Source: Deuterostichococcus epilithicus
Lineage: Eukaryota > Chlorophyta > Trebouxiophyceae > Prasiolales > Stichococcaceae
Direction: 5' to 3'
DNA: 64,000 bases
NCBI GenBank assembly: GCA_033439295.1
Contig: JAVTLE010000008.1
Location: 2,046,001-2,110,000 of the forward strand
Shown: one piece after another, positions 22,829 to 39,264 of the stretch
Layout of the letters: each line of letters opens with the position of its first letter
Position numbering within the stretch: position 1 is the stretch's first letter
The notes under the pieces: model-generated
What the model was told of the DNA's origin: nothing
Databases searched by the model: none
The model's input: only the letters and a program-made list of their open reading frames with translations
Made by a program: the position numbers and the translations under genes

Positions 22829-24740
22829 CTACGCCGTGCGCAAATGTGCTAGGCAATCTGTCCGGACGCCCTCATCTGAGCCGAGCCATTTGACCAAGCG
22901 GACATAGAAAAGGCAGGCAGCAGCACGCACCGGGGTTGTTCTGCAGCCAGATCTGGGTCGGACAGCAGTTGAAGGAGGTGCGGACGACCAGCATCGCGGC
23001 CTCCGCCACATCGGCCGGGTAGATCATCTTGTCGAAGTAGGCGTCGGTGCGCACCGACGTCATCGATGAGTTGATGTAGGCTGCGAAATAGAGAAGGCGC
23101 AAGCTGGGCTCAGCTCGCCAGGTCGCAGTGTCCAGATCGGCCAAAGGTGCAGAAAACCTGCGACCAGGGCATGCAGGCAGGGCAGCTGACAACAGCACCC
23201 CTGCAAGCGCTGATGTCCTGGTCACGGCACGCGGCAACACCGCCGAGCTCACTGGTCCAGATGAGAGCTAAAAGGGGTGACCAAGAGAAGGCGATTGCGC
23301 ACCCGGGTTGATGATGCAGACCTTGATGCCGTGGTGGCGAAGCACCTCGAAGGCGGAAATGGAGAAGCCCAGCAGCGCGTGCTTTGTGGCCACGTAGGAG
23401 CACTGCTCCGGGTTGGCTGCCACCGCCGCCATGGACCCGGTGTTGATGATGGCGCCGGCCTGCGGCAGGCACGATTCAGGCAGGCATGAGCAAACAGATG
23501 CCCCCAGTTTGACAACGCCCGGGTGTACAGCTGTGCTGGTAGGGCAATGCGATGTTTGCACAGGTCGTGAGGGTGGCAGAGCGGCGCAGATGTCTTGAGT
23601 ATGCAGCATTTGGTTCCGTCGGCCTTCCCGGCGCTCACCTTGCGCTCAACCAGGGAGGGAGCCAGGCGGCGGGTAAGGCGCAGCGGCGCGCTCACGTTGA
23701 GCTGCATGGCAGATGCTGCACGATTTAGCAAGACGTCACAAGTCGCATGTCGCCTAAGATTCACCAAGTTGCATAACACACTGCCACAGCAAGTCCTGGC
23801 ATGGGGTCAGGTTTTCGCAGTAGGAGTGCAGCTCTTCATGTGCGACTGCATGTTCTATGTCATCACTGAGGCCGGCCATTTGCCATGCGCTGGCAAACAA
23901 TGCGTGAACCCAAGACAAGGGCAGGCTTCTGCCCACCTTGAACAGCTTGTCCCACTCGTCGGGGTCGCCCTCGAGTGGGCTGTCCCCGTTCGCTGCCAGG
24001 ATGCCGGCGTTGTTGACCAGGATGTCCACGCCGCCGTACTTCTCCAGCACCTGCAGGCAGTGCGGTGCGTTGCTTTGTGACGCCTTTCCGAAATTTCGAA
24101 TGTCTGGCTTAGCGCGCGCTGGGCAGCACTCGAGCGCGCAGGTTGCAGGCCATATACACATCAGTTTTGATGCACCAGGCAAAACTGCGTCATCCAAGGA
24201 TATCAGCACAGCAGCACCTTCTTGGCGAGGTCGTCAATGGCCGCTGAGTCGCTCATATCGGTGGGGATGATGTCGATCTCGCCCGCCTTGCCCTTGAGCT
24301 CCGCTGCCAGCTGCGGTGACAACAATCATACACAGGTAGGTACCAAGGACTGGCAGAGCGTGTTGGACTCTCTGCAGTGCGCTCACGCGGCTTGCAAGGA
24401 CCCTGAGAGGCTTCCGTGTTGGCATGGGCCCCCAGGATGGTGCATGGGCATGGTGACCGCATGTTAGCGCGCAGGCGCCAGAACATGCGCGAACACATGA
24501 CACACACAGTACGACACACGATAGCATGAAACCCTGCCAGGCACAAGGGATCGAGCGCACCTTCTCCAGGCTGTCTGCTGAGCGGGCGACCAGGATGAGG
24601 TTGGCCCCCTCCGAGGCAAACTTTTCGGCGATCGTCCATCCCACACCACGAGACGCGCCGGTAATGAGGGCCCACTTGCCCTTCAGCTGCTCGCCGCGGG
24701 GGGGAAGTCCGACCTTCGAGAACTCGTCGGAGCCCGACAT
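22829..24740 (-). CDS. Short-chain dehydrogenase/reductase, substrate unknown
   Basis: Classical SDR with Rossmann fold. ATG 24740 (another in frame at 24755) opens MSGSDEFSKVGLPPRGEQLK, then KWALITGASRGVGWTIAEKF (the TGxxxGxG cofactor site) and ANLILVARSADSLEK. Later exons give IDIIPTDMSDSAAIDDLAKK, YGGVDILVNNAGILAANGDS, LNVSAPLRLTRRLAPSLVER, AIINTGSMAAVAANPEQCSY with VATKHALLGFS (catalytic Ser, Tyr, Lys), GIKVCIINPG, and YPADVAEAAMLVVRTSFNCC followed by PTQIWLQN. All catalytic residues are present. The family resembles 3-oxoacyl-ACP reductase-like and plant stress-linked SDRs, but nothing identifies the substrate. The last codons are uncertain: reading on gives a stop at 22872, splicing once more gives a stop at 22829. 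It lies tail-to-tail with the BDH gene, and the two are not recent duplicates. Confidence 0.8.
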
Positions 24741-25598
24741 CTGCCATACACACAATACCTAATTGGCAAGGGCGATTGCGCAAACCTTCAGCGATCAGGG
24801 GTGTCTGATCGCAGTCTGCAGAGGTCGGTTTTGCTTGCAGGAAGCAGCGCTAGGGGACTCGCGTGTCATCTCAGAAGCATGATTGGGATAAGCGGTTGCG
24901 CTGCCGAAAACCAGTGCAGAGACCGTCGGCGTCGCCGCGACAGGGCTCGCAGACATGCATCAGACCCGCGCATAGCTTGCATGCCAGCTTTGTCAACTAC
25001 TTTGTCATCTCAGAGATAGCGCAACCCCCGGCACATGGAGCGCTGGAGGGTAGCTGGCTTGGCATCGAGTAAAAGGGTGCACCTCGGCCTCGGAGGTGGA
25101 GGAGTGGGTGTCAGGCGTGCGATTGCAGATCTGTCAGGGAGAGTTTGTAAGTGAAGTGCTGCGCTGGAACGATGTCGTGCACCCTGCGGCCCTCCACCAC
25201 ACTCTTTCATGCAGGAGGGGCGGTGACGTTCTAGAACACCTGTGTCAACTGTTCTGCCCTTGCTGTGCAAATCGAAAGGCATATGCAAGTGTAGCAGGCC
25301 AGTAAACATATACCACTTGACGTGCTCCGCAGATAACGGTGTTGCTTTCAACCGGCCTGTGCCTGGTAATTCATAGTCACGAAGCATTAGGGACCACATG
25401 GGACTCGCAATGCCTCTGTTACAGCTGCGCAAGCACACGCACCGGGAATTGCAACAGTTCAGCTCCCCATGCCTACCTATCCAGTTCAATCGTACATGCG
25501 GCTACTGAGTGACAAAGGCCGTCAAAAGCACAGCCGCCTGTGCAGAGCAGGCGGCCGTGGCTTTCCGGAGTCTAGAGCAGTCCCTGAGCGGGCACTGC
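24741..25598. other. Intergenic region between SDR start and sorting nexin end
   Basis: About 0.86 kb holding the 3' flank of the sorting nexin and the promoter of the SDR, both on the - strand. No further gene seen. Confidence 0.5.
25419..25423 (-). terminator. Candidate TGTAA polyadenylation signal (sorting nexin gene)
   Basis: TTACA on the + strand, that is TGTAA on the coding strand, about 176 bases past the stop at 25599. Confidence 0.35.
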
Positions 25599-28500
25599 TC
25601 ACGGCATGCCATGCTCCATCTGCCGGAACAGCGGCTTCATGTCGGGAAACACGTTGACGCAGCAGATCTCCAGCACGCCGTACCCGAGCTGGAGCACGAA
25701 TGTGGGGCTCTGCATCATGTCGAACATGTCCTGCACGCCGCTGCACAACACAGGGACAGTTCCGTCAGCGGATTGAGTAGCTGGCAATCAATGTGCGCTG
25801 GGTCTCACAGACTGCAAGTCCTGTGGCGCTTATGACTCAGCGATTTGAAACCGGTTGTGCACGGACCTAAGGAATGCAACAAGAGCAGCAAAAGCGTTGA
25901 CGGCAGGTGTCGGGCGCTTGGACAAGCAACAGCTCTATCAGCAACGAGGGCGGCCACCAGACCTGGTGTAGGCCTGGCGGCCGACGAGGCGGATGAGGGC
26001 GGGTGGCGCGAGGTCTCGCAGCGCCGCCGCCAGCGCCTCCCGGATCTCCTCCTCGTCGATGGGCGGCGGGCTGTCATCCGCAAGGAACTTCTCTGGCGTC
26101 ATCGCCCAGTCCGCCGGCGTGCCCACCACCTGCGCGGGGGGAGGACGGCTGGTTTCTCAAGCTGTCAAACCGAACAGGGACTTCATTTGATTCGCTCAGG
26201 GACGTGTTGACGACTGGCGCCTCAAGGTAGCAAAGGCCGTCTGCCAAGGAAGCCTCGGTAGCAAATTGTCCAGAGGCTTCGTCCAGCAGCGATGGAGGAG
26301 CGCAGGCAATGATGCAGGTCTACGAGTCAAGGAGCCACAGGCTCAGCGTCTGCGCCCTGAACGATGCATGAGCAACCCCAGGGTGAGCAGCACAGCCTGG
26401 CATGCATGCACTATACCGAGCACGCGGCGCCAGCGTCGCACCGGGGGTTTTTTGCGCTCGGGGCGGTACATAAACCAGGTGCCACCGGGCCACAGGGCGG
26501 CCTGGACGGCGTGGATGGCGCGCGCGATGGTGTGCTCCTGGCGCAGCAGCCGCAGCTGCCCCAGCAGGAAGACGTCTATGGCGCCGCCCGCCACCAGAGA
26601 TAACGCCTGCCGCCCCACCGAGTAGATCTGCAGGGGTTTGCACGAGAAGGATCATCGAAGGAGGTTCTCTCGGGCTTGGGACGCAGGAGCAGCATCAAAG
26701 CTGTACTTGGCGGCGCAGCAGCAGCTTCTTGGCAGGCCGCTGGGACCGCAATTGCCATCACAGACCCTAATGCAGCGGCAGCTGGCGCAGCCGCTCGTGG
26801 ATTGCTGTAGCTGTAGGCATCGGTGTTTTTGAGCGCAAGTGGGTGCAGTGACTACAGGAAGCGACACCTGCCGCCGGAAGAAGCCGCGGGATCCAAGCTC
26901 GAAGATGACGTCCACAATGTCATAGAGCGGGGAGCTGATGCCAGCGCTGTCCTCCCAGTCCAGGCCCACCGCCCCTGCTGCCGCGTCCGTCTCCTGTCGG
27001 CAGTGCTTGCAGAGAATCAAGGCCAAACAGCTTCCTGCTACGTGATGCAAGCTGTACGGCGGGAAGCTGATGCCAGTGCTGCCCTCCGGTCCAGGCCTGC
27101 CGCCCCCGTTGCCGCCTCCGCCTCCTGCCAAGGGGTATGATATAAAGCAGCTTCGTGTGATGCGACTTCACCATCGGCACCATGACGAACCCTCAGCTGA
27201 CCCCCAAGAGGAGATGTCGCTGATGAAATCGGGGGGCATCTCGTGCTGTGCGAGAAATCGTGCTGACCATGCCCGGCTGCTCGTGAGGCTGTCGGGCGCA
27301 GGGTCAGAAGGATGGGTGCTGTAACCGCAGTCACCACAGGTGACCATGCCCGTCCACCTTCACAAACCAAGGGCAGAGCTGCTCGCATCGCACCCTGGCC
27401 GTGCGCTCAGGCTTGAGCTCCGACTTGTCGACCGCGTGCAGGTTGCCGCCCGGCATGCTGTTGGCAGGCGCGGTGGCGCCGCACTCCAGGTGGCCGCCAT
27501 CATCGCCCGGCGTCCGCGGCTCTGATGCCTCCCCCGGGCCGTCAGCGGCTGTGTGCAGGCTGGCCTCGCCGCCGGCTGCCGGCGCAGACTCTGCGAGTCG
27601 CGAGTCGTAGCCCCACGGCTGCTGCGAGCCGTTGGCGGCGCCAGAGGGGGCCGCGCCATCACCGCCGGCGGCGGCGCGCTGCGCAGGCGACTCAAGGTGG
27701 CTGCTGGCGCCTCCCGCCTCATTCTGCGGATCGTATCCAGGATGCCGTCTGTCAAAACATTCGTTTCGCCGCCCTCACACCGCTCGGAAATGATGCATGC
27801 CCAGCTGCTTGCCGCGCCGGGCTGCTCTATACATCTCGTACGGCTTGCAGCAGGTGATGTCTGCAAAGCATTCTGGCCCAGTCTTGGATGGCACTCCCAT
27901 GCAAATCTTCAGAAAAAAGTACCTGGCGCAATGAGGAGGCCACGGTGCGGGCGCCGGCGGAGGCCGTCTTGCCGGCGCGGCTCAGCAGTGCCGCCGCGCC
28001 GCCGAAAACCTCCCGGCTCGTGGCGCTGGCCGCGCGCTTGGCTCTGCCTCCCATCTGGTCCGTAAACGAGCCGGTGCGGTTCGCGCCCGACACCACCATG
28101 CTGCTGGATCGCTGCACCGCTGCAGCGGGCGTCCACGCGCCGCCGCCTGTGCCGCCGTCGCCACCCGGAATCGCGCCATAGATGACGCCTGTGCTGCCGC
28201 CTGTGTCGCTGGCCGCAGTGGCGCCGCCTGTGCTGCCGCCAGTTGCGCCGCCGCCGCTGCCACCATTGGCCCCGGCCGGAAACGGCACAACACATGGAAC
28301 TGTCGCAGGGCTGCCCGAGCGCACTGCTGGGCTGTCGTAGCTTATGGACTCTATGCGGCCGGAAGGCGCTGTGTGCAGCGCGCGCTGCGAGCTCGGCGCC
28401 GAGCCCGGCAGCGGCGGCGATGGGGAGTCGTCCCTCAACGGGCCGCGGCCCCGAGTGGGGCTGCTACTGGCGCTGTTGGTGCGCCGCCGCGCCGCGTCGG

Positions 28501-31500
28501 TCGTGCTGCCGCTGCCGCCGCTCGCCATCACCTTCAGGTTCTGCATGCAGCCGGGCATCGTTAGGTTCTCGGGACCTCGGGACTCCCTAGGCCAGCAGGC
28601 ATGTGTGGGCTGTGGCCCTCACGAGCCTTGGCCCTCGTTCTCGCAGCGCCTTGCTGCCACGGGAGGGAAGCAAACTGCGATGGGCATTTATGTTTCTGGA
28701 GCACCGCTGGGAGCGGGAGTGAGGCGCCGAGCTGCAGCAGCCCCGGCATGGTGACCACATGGCCGGCCGCCGCTGCCGCTGTGTGCTGCCAGCTTCTTGG
28801 CAACACCGGCCTTGCAGGACACCCCAGTAGCAAATTCCCCGACCAAACCTGCACGTAAATCTGCGAAAGAGTGCCACCACCTTGCTGCTGCGGGAGCGGG
28901 ACTGCAGCGTGATGCCCGGCGGCAGCTCCGGCGGCGGGACCAGGTTGCGGGCGATCGCGGCGACGCTCTTCTTCCGCGCGACCTCCACCTCGGACGCTAT
29001 GTCGCCCGCAAAGCGCTTCACGTTGAACTTGGCGGTGCCCAGCTGCGTGCCCACCGCGCGCAGGAAGGAGCCGTCCTCCTCCAGGTCGTACATGTCGCTC
29101 CAGGGCGACAGGAACTGCCACACCTCGCTGGTGCCTGCGCGGCAGGGACGGGACAGGGCAGGGAATGGGCGCGGGTGTCCAGGGAGGGCGGTGCGGCGAG
29201 GGTGCAGAGGTGTGGCGCGTGGCGCCTCGCGGCTGGAAGGCAGCGGCGGACGACAGGAGTGCTCGCACCAGAGCACCACCGACCAGCTCAGACTTGCCAG
29301 CTCTGCTGGCGGGCCACGTTGCAGTCTTCCGGCGAGGGCATAGGGAGTGAGGCTGCCGCACGGCAGAGGTTGGGGTCGCTGAGCGGGGAGCGCAGGAAGG
29401 TGCCAGGTCGGCTGGTGTTGCGCCTCTCGCAGGATAGAGGTAGGCAGGAAGATTAGGGAGGTTCAACGCACGGCAGAGGTTGGGGTCGCCGAGTAGGGAG
29501 CGCAGGTAGGTGTCCAGGGAGTCGCGCCGCTCCTCCACAAAGTCTGCGCTAAGCGCGTGGAAGAAGATGCGCTTGGGCGGCAGCCGCAGCTTGTACGCCG
29601 GGTACCTTGTGTTAACAGCAGAACAAACTTGCCCAGTGGGAGACGTCATGCCATTGGGAGCCCCATTAGCAGCAACGTCAACGGCGTTGGCTGCAGCACT
29701 CGCAGGGCTGCTGGCGTCATCTCCTGTCGCAAAGCCAGTCTCAGACAGTTGGTTTTGTCGAGACTGATGCCTGCTGCACGACGGTGGTGGCCTGAGGTCC
29801 CAACAGGAGTTCTGACAGCGGCAGAGCCATGCAACTTCCTGCCCAAGAGCCTGGCTCCGTGAGCGTGCTGTGCTGTGCTGGGAACTCTGCAGTGCTGCGG
29901 CATACCCGCGCAGGGAGCGGTGCAGGGACTCGAAGTGGCGGAAGCGGCGAGCAATGGTCCACTCCCCGGTGTCGTCTGCCACCCTGATGACGAACATGAC
30001 GATCTCTTTCGAGCCGCCCGATGTCAGCTCCGCGGCCACCACCTGTTGTGGGCAGGCTCACGGCATGTGAGGGACGCTAGGGGGCGACACCGAAAGCCGG
30101 GTGCTGCCAACCCTCGCCCTTCGTCCCACTGCCCTGTTGAGGGCGAGCCCGATGCAAGCTTCATTGGCAGCACATCAAACAGAAATGACACATTCTGCCT
30201 CTTGCAGACTGCAACGTTCATGAGAGACCTGGGCTGAGAAAGCCGGCAGCGGAGAAGGGAGTCCAGCACCTTTGCCCGCGGCCGCCCGATGAACCTGTGC
30301 TCGTGCTCCAGCTCTGCTCGAGACGGCCTCTCCTCTGCCTGGGGCGGCTGTCGCTGCTGCGGCGGCGGCGGCTGCCGCCGCTGCTGCCGAGGTGGCGCCT
30401 CGTCCTCTGACGCTGATGTGGCGGTCGCCGACCGGCTCTGCGCCCTGCACAGCATGACGCACGACAGCTGCTTTACCACCAAGTACTACTCTGCCCTTGG
30501 GTTGTGCCGGGGCCTGCGGTGCAGGGCGCATGCGCTGCTCGAGTTCTTGTCATGACTAGGAACACACCGCAGCTCCTCCGCGATCTCATGGCCCACGGCC
30601 TCGATGACGGAGCCGGCAGCCTGCGCCGCGGGTCGGGAACTGCGCACCACGTCCTCCCGCAGCAGCGCGCCCGATGCCGAAGCCTGCAGGGGACAGGGGG
30701 ATCACATCCTTATCACATGCTCTGACTGTGGAAGGTTCGTCAACGTGTTTGTATGATGCTCTAGAGACATGTCAACGGCACCGTCGCTGTGCGGGCCGTG
30801 GATCTGGCTCCTGCAGAGCTGTGCGAACCCTCGCTGTTTCCTCCAGAGGGCGGAACAGAACCTCCAGGCAGCAGTGATTGATGCAGAATCAGCTTCTGAG
30901 GCCGTCCGCCAGCATTGGGGAGGGGCGCCAAATTGCAGTGTATTGCGGCGTCACCTGTGCGAGCGACTCTGCCGTTGCTGCCGCAGCGGTGGCTGGCGGG
31001 CTGGCGGCTGGCAGCAACGCCGCAGCAGCAGGCACTGCATCTGCCTCGGCTGCCTCTCGCGCCGCAAATGCATCGCTGACGTAGTAATCTGCCTGCGGGC
31101 CGTCCTGCAGTTCAGCAAGCACGTTTCTTCACCTTGCAGGGGCTTGCTGCAGCACCAATCCCCCAGTGCAGCACCCAGGTCGCAAATCGAACTTACTGCA
31201 AAATGGACCAGATAATCGAATGCTTCAGCGGACTGTATTTCTTCCGAGCGAAGTCGCAACACCATCGATCCAATTAATGGGATGCAGTCACCTGCGAATT
31301 CTGGAGAGGAACTTTTGCAAGATCATGTGCAGGGTGAGTCGCACCGCTGAGCCGCCGTTGACAGGCCTGCCGCCGGCCGCGCCGCTGCTGCCGCTGCTGC
31401 GGTACGCCTCTCGGGCGGCAGCTGCGGACAGCCGCTCCCGTGCCTCCCTCTTGGTGGCGCGTTGCTGCGCGTTTGACTGGTTCTCCGACTCCACGCTCGC

Positions 31501-34143
31501 CCGCAGCCGCTGTTCGAAGTCCCAGTGGCCTGCGCAATGCAGCGTCAGAGTCACAGACTGTACCTGGTGAAACTGCCGCAGGCCGCCTGTACCTGTGTTT
31601 CGCGAGGGGCATGTGCGACTGCTGCGTGTGCAAACGCCGGGCGTGCAAATGCCGACTGCTAGATTGCTGCAGCTCTTCGAGTGGTTACCCAAAACGCTCT
31701 GCGACGCGGGACAGGAGCGAGACAGCGTAGCAGCACAACAAAGGCTCCACCTTTCATGGTCTCGCTCTTTGCCGTCTTGAACAGCTCGCGCTGCTCCGCC
31801 TCCATCTGCGCTGCTGGCTTCGCCACCGGCTCCTGCGCCTGCAGCGCCCCCAGCGCCAGCTGCAACAGGGAGCGCAAAAGTGTTGCACGGTGTGACTGAC
31901 CTGTCACGCCGGCTCGCGTCGCTGGCATGCGCCGCTTCAGCCTTTGCGCTGTCAACTGGCCTTGCTATTCTGCATCACTGCCGCCCTCAGGCGGTCGCAC
32001 AGCCGCATGGCAGGTCGCTCCACGAAGGCAAGGCAAGCGCAGCTGGACTCTGTCAATCCTGCGAAGCCTGCACCTCCCGCGCGGCCATTCCCGTCTGCAG
32101 CAGCAACGCAGCATGGGCGGCGGAAGAGCTCCTCGCTGCACTCAAAGCAGGCGACGCACCTTGTTCAGGGTATATGGCGTGAAGTAGAACATGAGGTTGC
32201 GCAGCACCGCAGAGGCCAGCAGCTCGCGCGCCACCGACCGCACCATGGTCTTGCTGCTGTCCGTGCGGTCCAGCAGGAACGCCGCCAGGCCCTCCGAGAC
32301 CATGCGGATCACCTGCCAGGTTCGGGAGCCCAGGCTGTGTGTCAGTCGGCGCGCGCAGGGAGCGGCGGGACGCGTGCAGTGGGTAGCCGGGAGAGTCAGC
32401 AGCAGGGCACCGCTGCACGCGGCAGGCGCCGGCCACACGGTTCGTGCCCGTGTTGTGCGTGCTGTCACGTCAGAATGAAACACTTGTGGCAACTGCAGGC
32501 GCCAGACCGCGATCGCACAGTTCCCGACCAGCGGGGCCGTGCAGCATCAGCACTGCGACACGCTGCCAAGACGCGGCGTGTCGTGCTTCCAAGCGAATGA
32601 CGAACTACCCGCCTTTTGCCTGGATCCCAGCCTTGCAGCCCGCCTGCGACACGGCCAGCCTGCTGGCAGCTGGACACGGGGTGCCGTACAGCAGTCAAGG
32701 CTGATGCCCCTGTCATGGCCACCCGGTAGGGGCTGTTGGGTGCGCACAGCGCGGGGTGCAGGTTGCCCTCCGCCTTCATCTCCTGCTTCTCCACGCACCA
32801 AAATGTCGCCCCCCCGACAGTCTACAGTGGTGTTTCTCTCACCCGGTAGTGGCCGTCAGGTGCGCACAGCGCGGGGTGCAGGTTGCCCTCAGCCTTCATT
32901 TCCTGCTGCAGCGCACGGTCCCATGCGGCACTGGACATGTCCCGGAACACCGCCCCCGGCCCGCGGGCCCGCTGGATGCTGTCGCGTGTGTACCGAAACA
33001 GGTCCACCTGCTCCATCGCCAGCTCCGACAGGTCCCTGCAAGGTTTGACAGGGGGGGTCGTGTGACGGCGCAGCAAGGTCGGACCTGCCCTGCCTGCCGG
33101 ACGCTGCCGTGGAGCTCGCCGGCTTGCCGGCGGCCTGTCAGGGACGCGGGGCAGCATCATCAGGCTGTGGGCCTTGCAGCCCAGCCTCGACTCAGGAGCC
33201 ACGCACTCAAGTGCGAAGCAGTTTGGGAAAAGCTGCTCGCTCACCTGAGCACCGCGCGTAGGTCCACGAGGCGTGACCGCGCTGCGAGCTCGCCAAAGGC
33301 GCAGTTGAGCGCGCGGCGTATGTCTGCTGGGAACTCCCGGTCCGGCGTCAGGTAGCCGTACCAGGCGTCATAAACGAACTGCGAAACCACCAAGCGAGCC
33401 ATGTTGCAAGCATAGAACCTGCCTGACATGGGCATGTGGAGAGTAGCGTGCCAGCCTTGCCGCCACGATGCATCGTGCAGCATCGAGCCAACTAGGGGAT
33501 GACGATCCTGCCTCCCACCATGCTGCCATGGTTGGCGAAGAGCTGCGCGCAGGGCTCAGGCAGTGGCTCGGCTGTGCCCACATATATCGGCCTGCTCGCC
33601 GGCAATGACATGCACGCATACTGACCTCCTGGATGATGCTGCCGCACAGTGTCTCCCAGGCGTGCTCCACAAGCGGCGCCTTGACTTTGTCGCGCCACCG
33701 CGCGTCTGCCTTCTGCGGGCCGCCGCTCGGCGGCTTCCAGTCGTACGCCGCCCGGCCGCCGGACGCCCTGCGGCTGCGCCAGCTGCTGCTGCTGGGCTTG
33801 GCATCGCCGCCCTTGCGGAGGAGGGCCCAAGCCAGCGCGGCGACAACCGCCACCGAGATGGGGATGTTTAGCCACAGGTGACTGCTCGTCTCTGCGGTAC
33901 ACATGAAAGAACACTGGTGCTACAAAGATTTGGAGTCATGTCGGCAGCAGCATGCAACGCAGGGTGCACCCAGGACAAGGACACACGAGTGTGCGGCACG
34001 GCAAGATCCTCACTGGTCAGCAGCCACGACACGGCCAGGACAACGCCCCCAAACTTCAGCAGCCGCTGCACGGAGTGCTCCAGCACGAAGCCTGGGCCGA
34101 CAGGCTGGTGGCCCGCAGCAGGCTGCCTCTGGTCAGATGCCAT
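25599..34143 (-). CDS. Sorting nexin with PXA, PX and nexin-C domains (SNX13/14/19/25 type)
   Basis: Membrane-anchored phosphoinositide-binding protein, probably at endosome or ER contact sites. About 19 exons. Near the N-terminus is a transmembrane segment, LWLNIPISVAVVAALAWALL (exon 33893-33628). The PXA domain follows: FVYDAWYGYLTPDREFPADI, then DLSELAMEQVDLFRYT and EGNLHPALCAPDGHY (33037-32845), and MVSEGLAAFLL (32311-32162). A disordered Ala/Gln/Ser-rich middle comes next. The PX domain is RADDTGEWTIARRF-like: IVMFVIRVADDTGEWTIARR then FRHFESLHRSL (30043-29905), followed by LPPKRIFFHALSADFVEERR and DSLDTYLRSLLGDPNLC (29603-29450), with RRF and PPK as lipid-site motifs. A long Ser/Gly-rich linker (28575-27930) precedes the nexin-C domain: SSPLYDIVDVIFELGSRGFF (27000-26873), GRQALSLVAGGAIDVFL, and TFVLQLGYGVLEICCVNVFP before the stop. 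The gene order PXA-PX-nexin-C matches plant homologues. Three introns carry exon echoes. Confidence 0.88.
27065..27127 (-). repeat. Decayed intronic copy of the nexin-C exon
   Basis: Bases 27065-27127 match 26933-26996 with one gap and about 85 percent identity by eye; most changes are transitions. The real exon here encodes GLDWEDSAGISSPLYD. In the copy the one-base gap breaks the frame just after GLD. Offset about 132 bases, upstream of the real exon in transcript order. Confidence 0.75.
29357..29407 (-). repeat. Decayed intronic copy of the PX-domain exon end
   Basis: Bases 29357-29407 match 29467-29518 in all but four substitutions and one gap. The real exon encodes LDTYLRSLLGDPNLCRA; the copy reads TFLRSPLSDPNLCRA. 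Offset 110 bases, downstream of the real exon. Confidence 0.8.
32721..32790 (-). repeat. In-frame copy of a PXA exon, possible alternative exon
   Basis: Bases 32721-32786 match 32841-32906 in about nine of ten positions, offset exactly 120 bases. The copy still encodes QEMKAEGNLHPALCAPNSPY in an open frame, is preceded by an AAGCAG that could serve as acceptor, and ends at CGG followed by GT, as the real exon does. Unlike the other copies it could be spliced in without breaking the frame. Confidence 0.8.
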
Positions 34144-34907
34144 CCGACTCGGTCGTGGGGGGAGATTTCACATTACAATCCGTCGCGTGCCCGAAACCAG
34201 GACACGCTTCTATGACAAGATGAAGATGAGCAAAACTGTCCGATCAGACGCATCGGATGGCGCTGACGGGTGGCAGGTGGCTGAAAGATCGGACGACTCT
34301 GTTTCGCGGGGTCGCATTGCGGAACACAACTGCAATATCAATCTCGCAGCACAGACACGATCTTGCTTCCTGAAGAGTTGTCTCCTCTCTGCAACGCATA
34401 AGCATTTTGATGCGACTAGCTGCTGTACCTGTTGGATGAGGAGGGGTACGAATAGGAATTCATAGGTGCCGGGGAGGACGAGTTCAGCTGCCCAGTGCCC
34501 ACTCAGCTGGGGGGCGTGCCCATTTGCGTGGATAATTCTGGCAAGTGCGTTCTGGACGGTTCAAGGCGTGTGAGCAGGTGCTGAAGGAGGCAGGGCAGGG
34601 CACAAGGCATAGGTTAAATTGCTTAAATTCCAGAGCCATGCAGACTTCGACCAGGTGGTCTCCTTGCTGGGCGCGACGCCGATATCACCGCCGCGGGGAG
34701 ACTCCTTGGAGCCAAAGTCTCTGAACGTGGATACTTGGTAGCTCAGCTCGAAGTTTGCATTTGCTGGTCGGAGCTTACACAGTGCTCAGTCTCCGAGACT
34801 GGTCATCTGACTGGAAACCTGTTTGCTGGTTCAACGCTTCTCTCTCCTACAACGCCCCGCCCCACCCCCTGTGTCTCTCGCCCATGTTCACACCCTGGGA
34901 AAAACGA
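34144..34907. other. Intergenic region between sorting nexin promoter and BiP 3' end
   Basis: About 0.76 kb. No gene recognised. It should hold the sorting nexin promoter and the BiP 3' UTR, with a TGTAA for BiP at 34775-34779. Confidence 0.5.
34775..34779 (-). terminator. Candidate TGTAA polyadenylation signal (BiP gene)
   Basis: TTACA on the + strand, about 130 bases beyond the BiP stop at 34908. Confidence 0.4.

Positions 34908-39264
<4,357 letters not shown>

Noticed and set aside
28561-30042. A 493-codon open frame on the - strand taken as one intronless gene
   Set aside because: It crosses clear introns of the sorting nexin. Only parts of it (the PX segments) are in the conserved frame, and the rest is frame-shifted or intronic translation.
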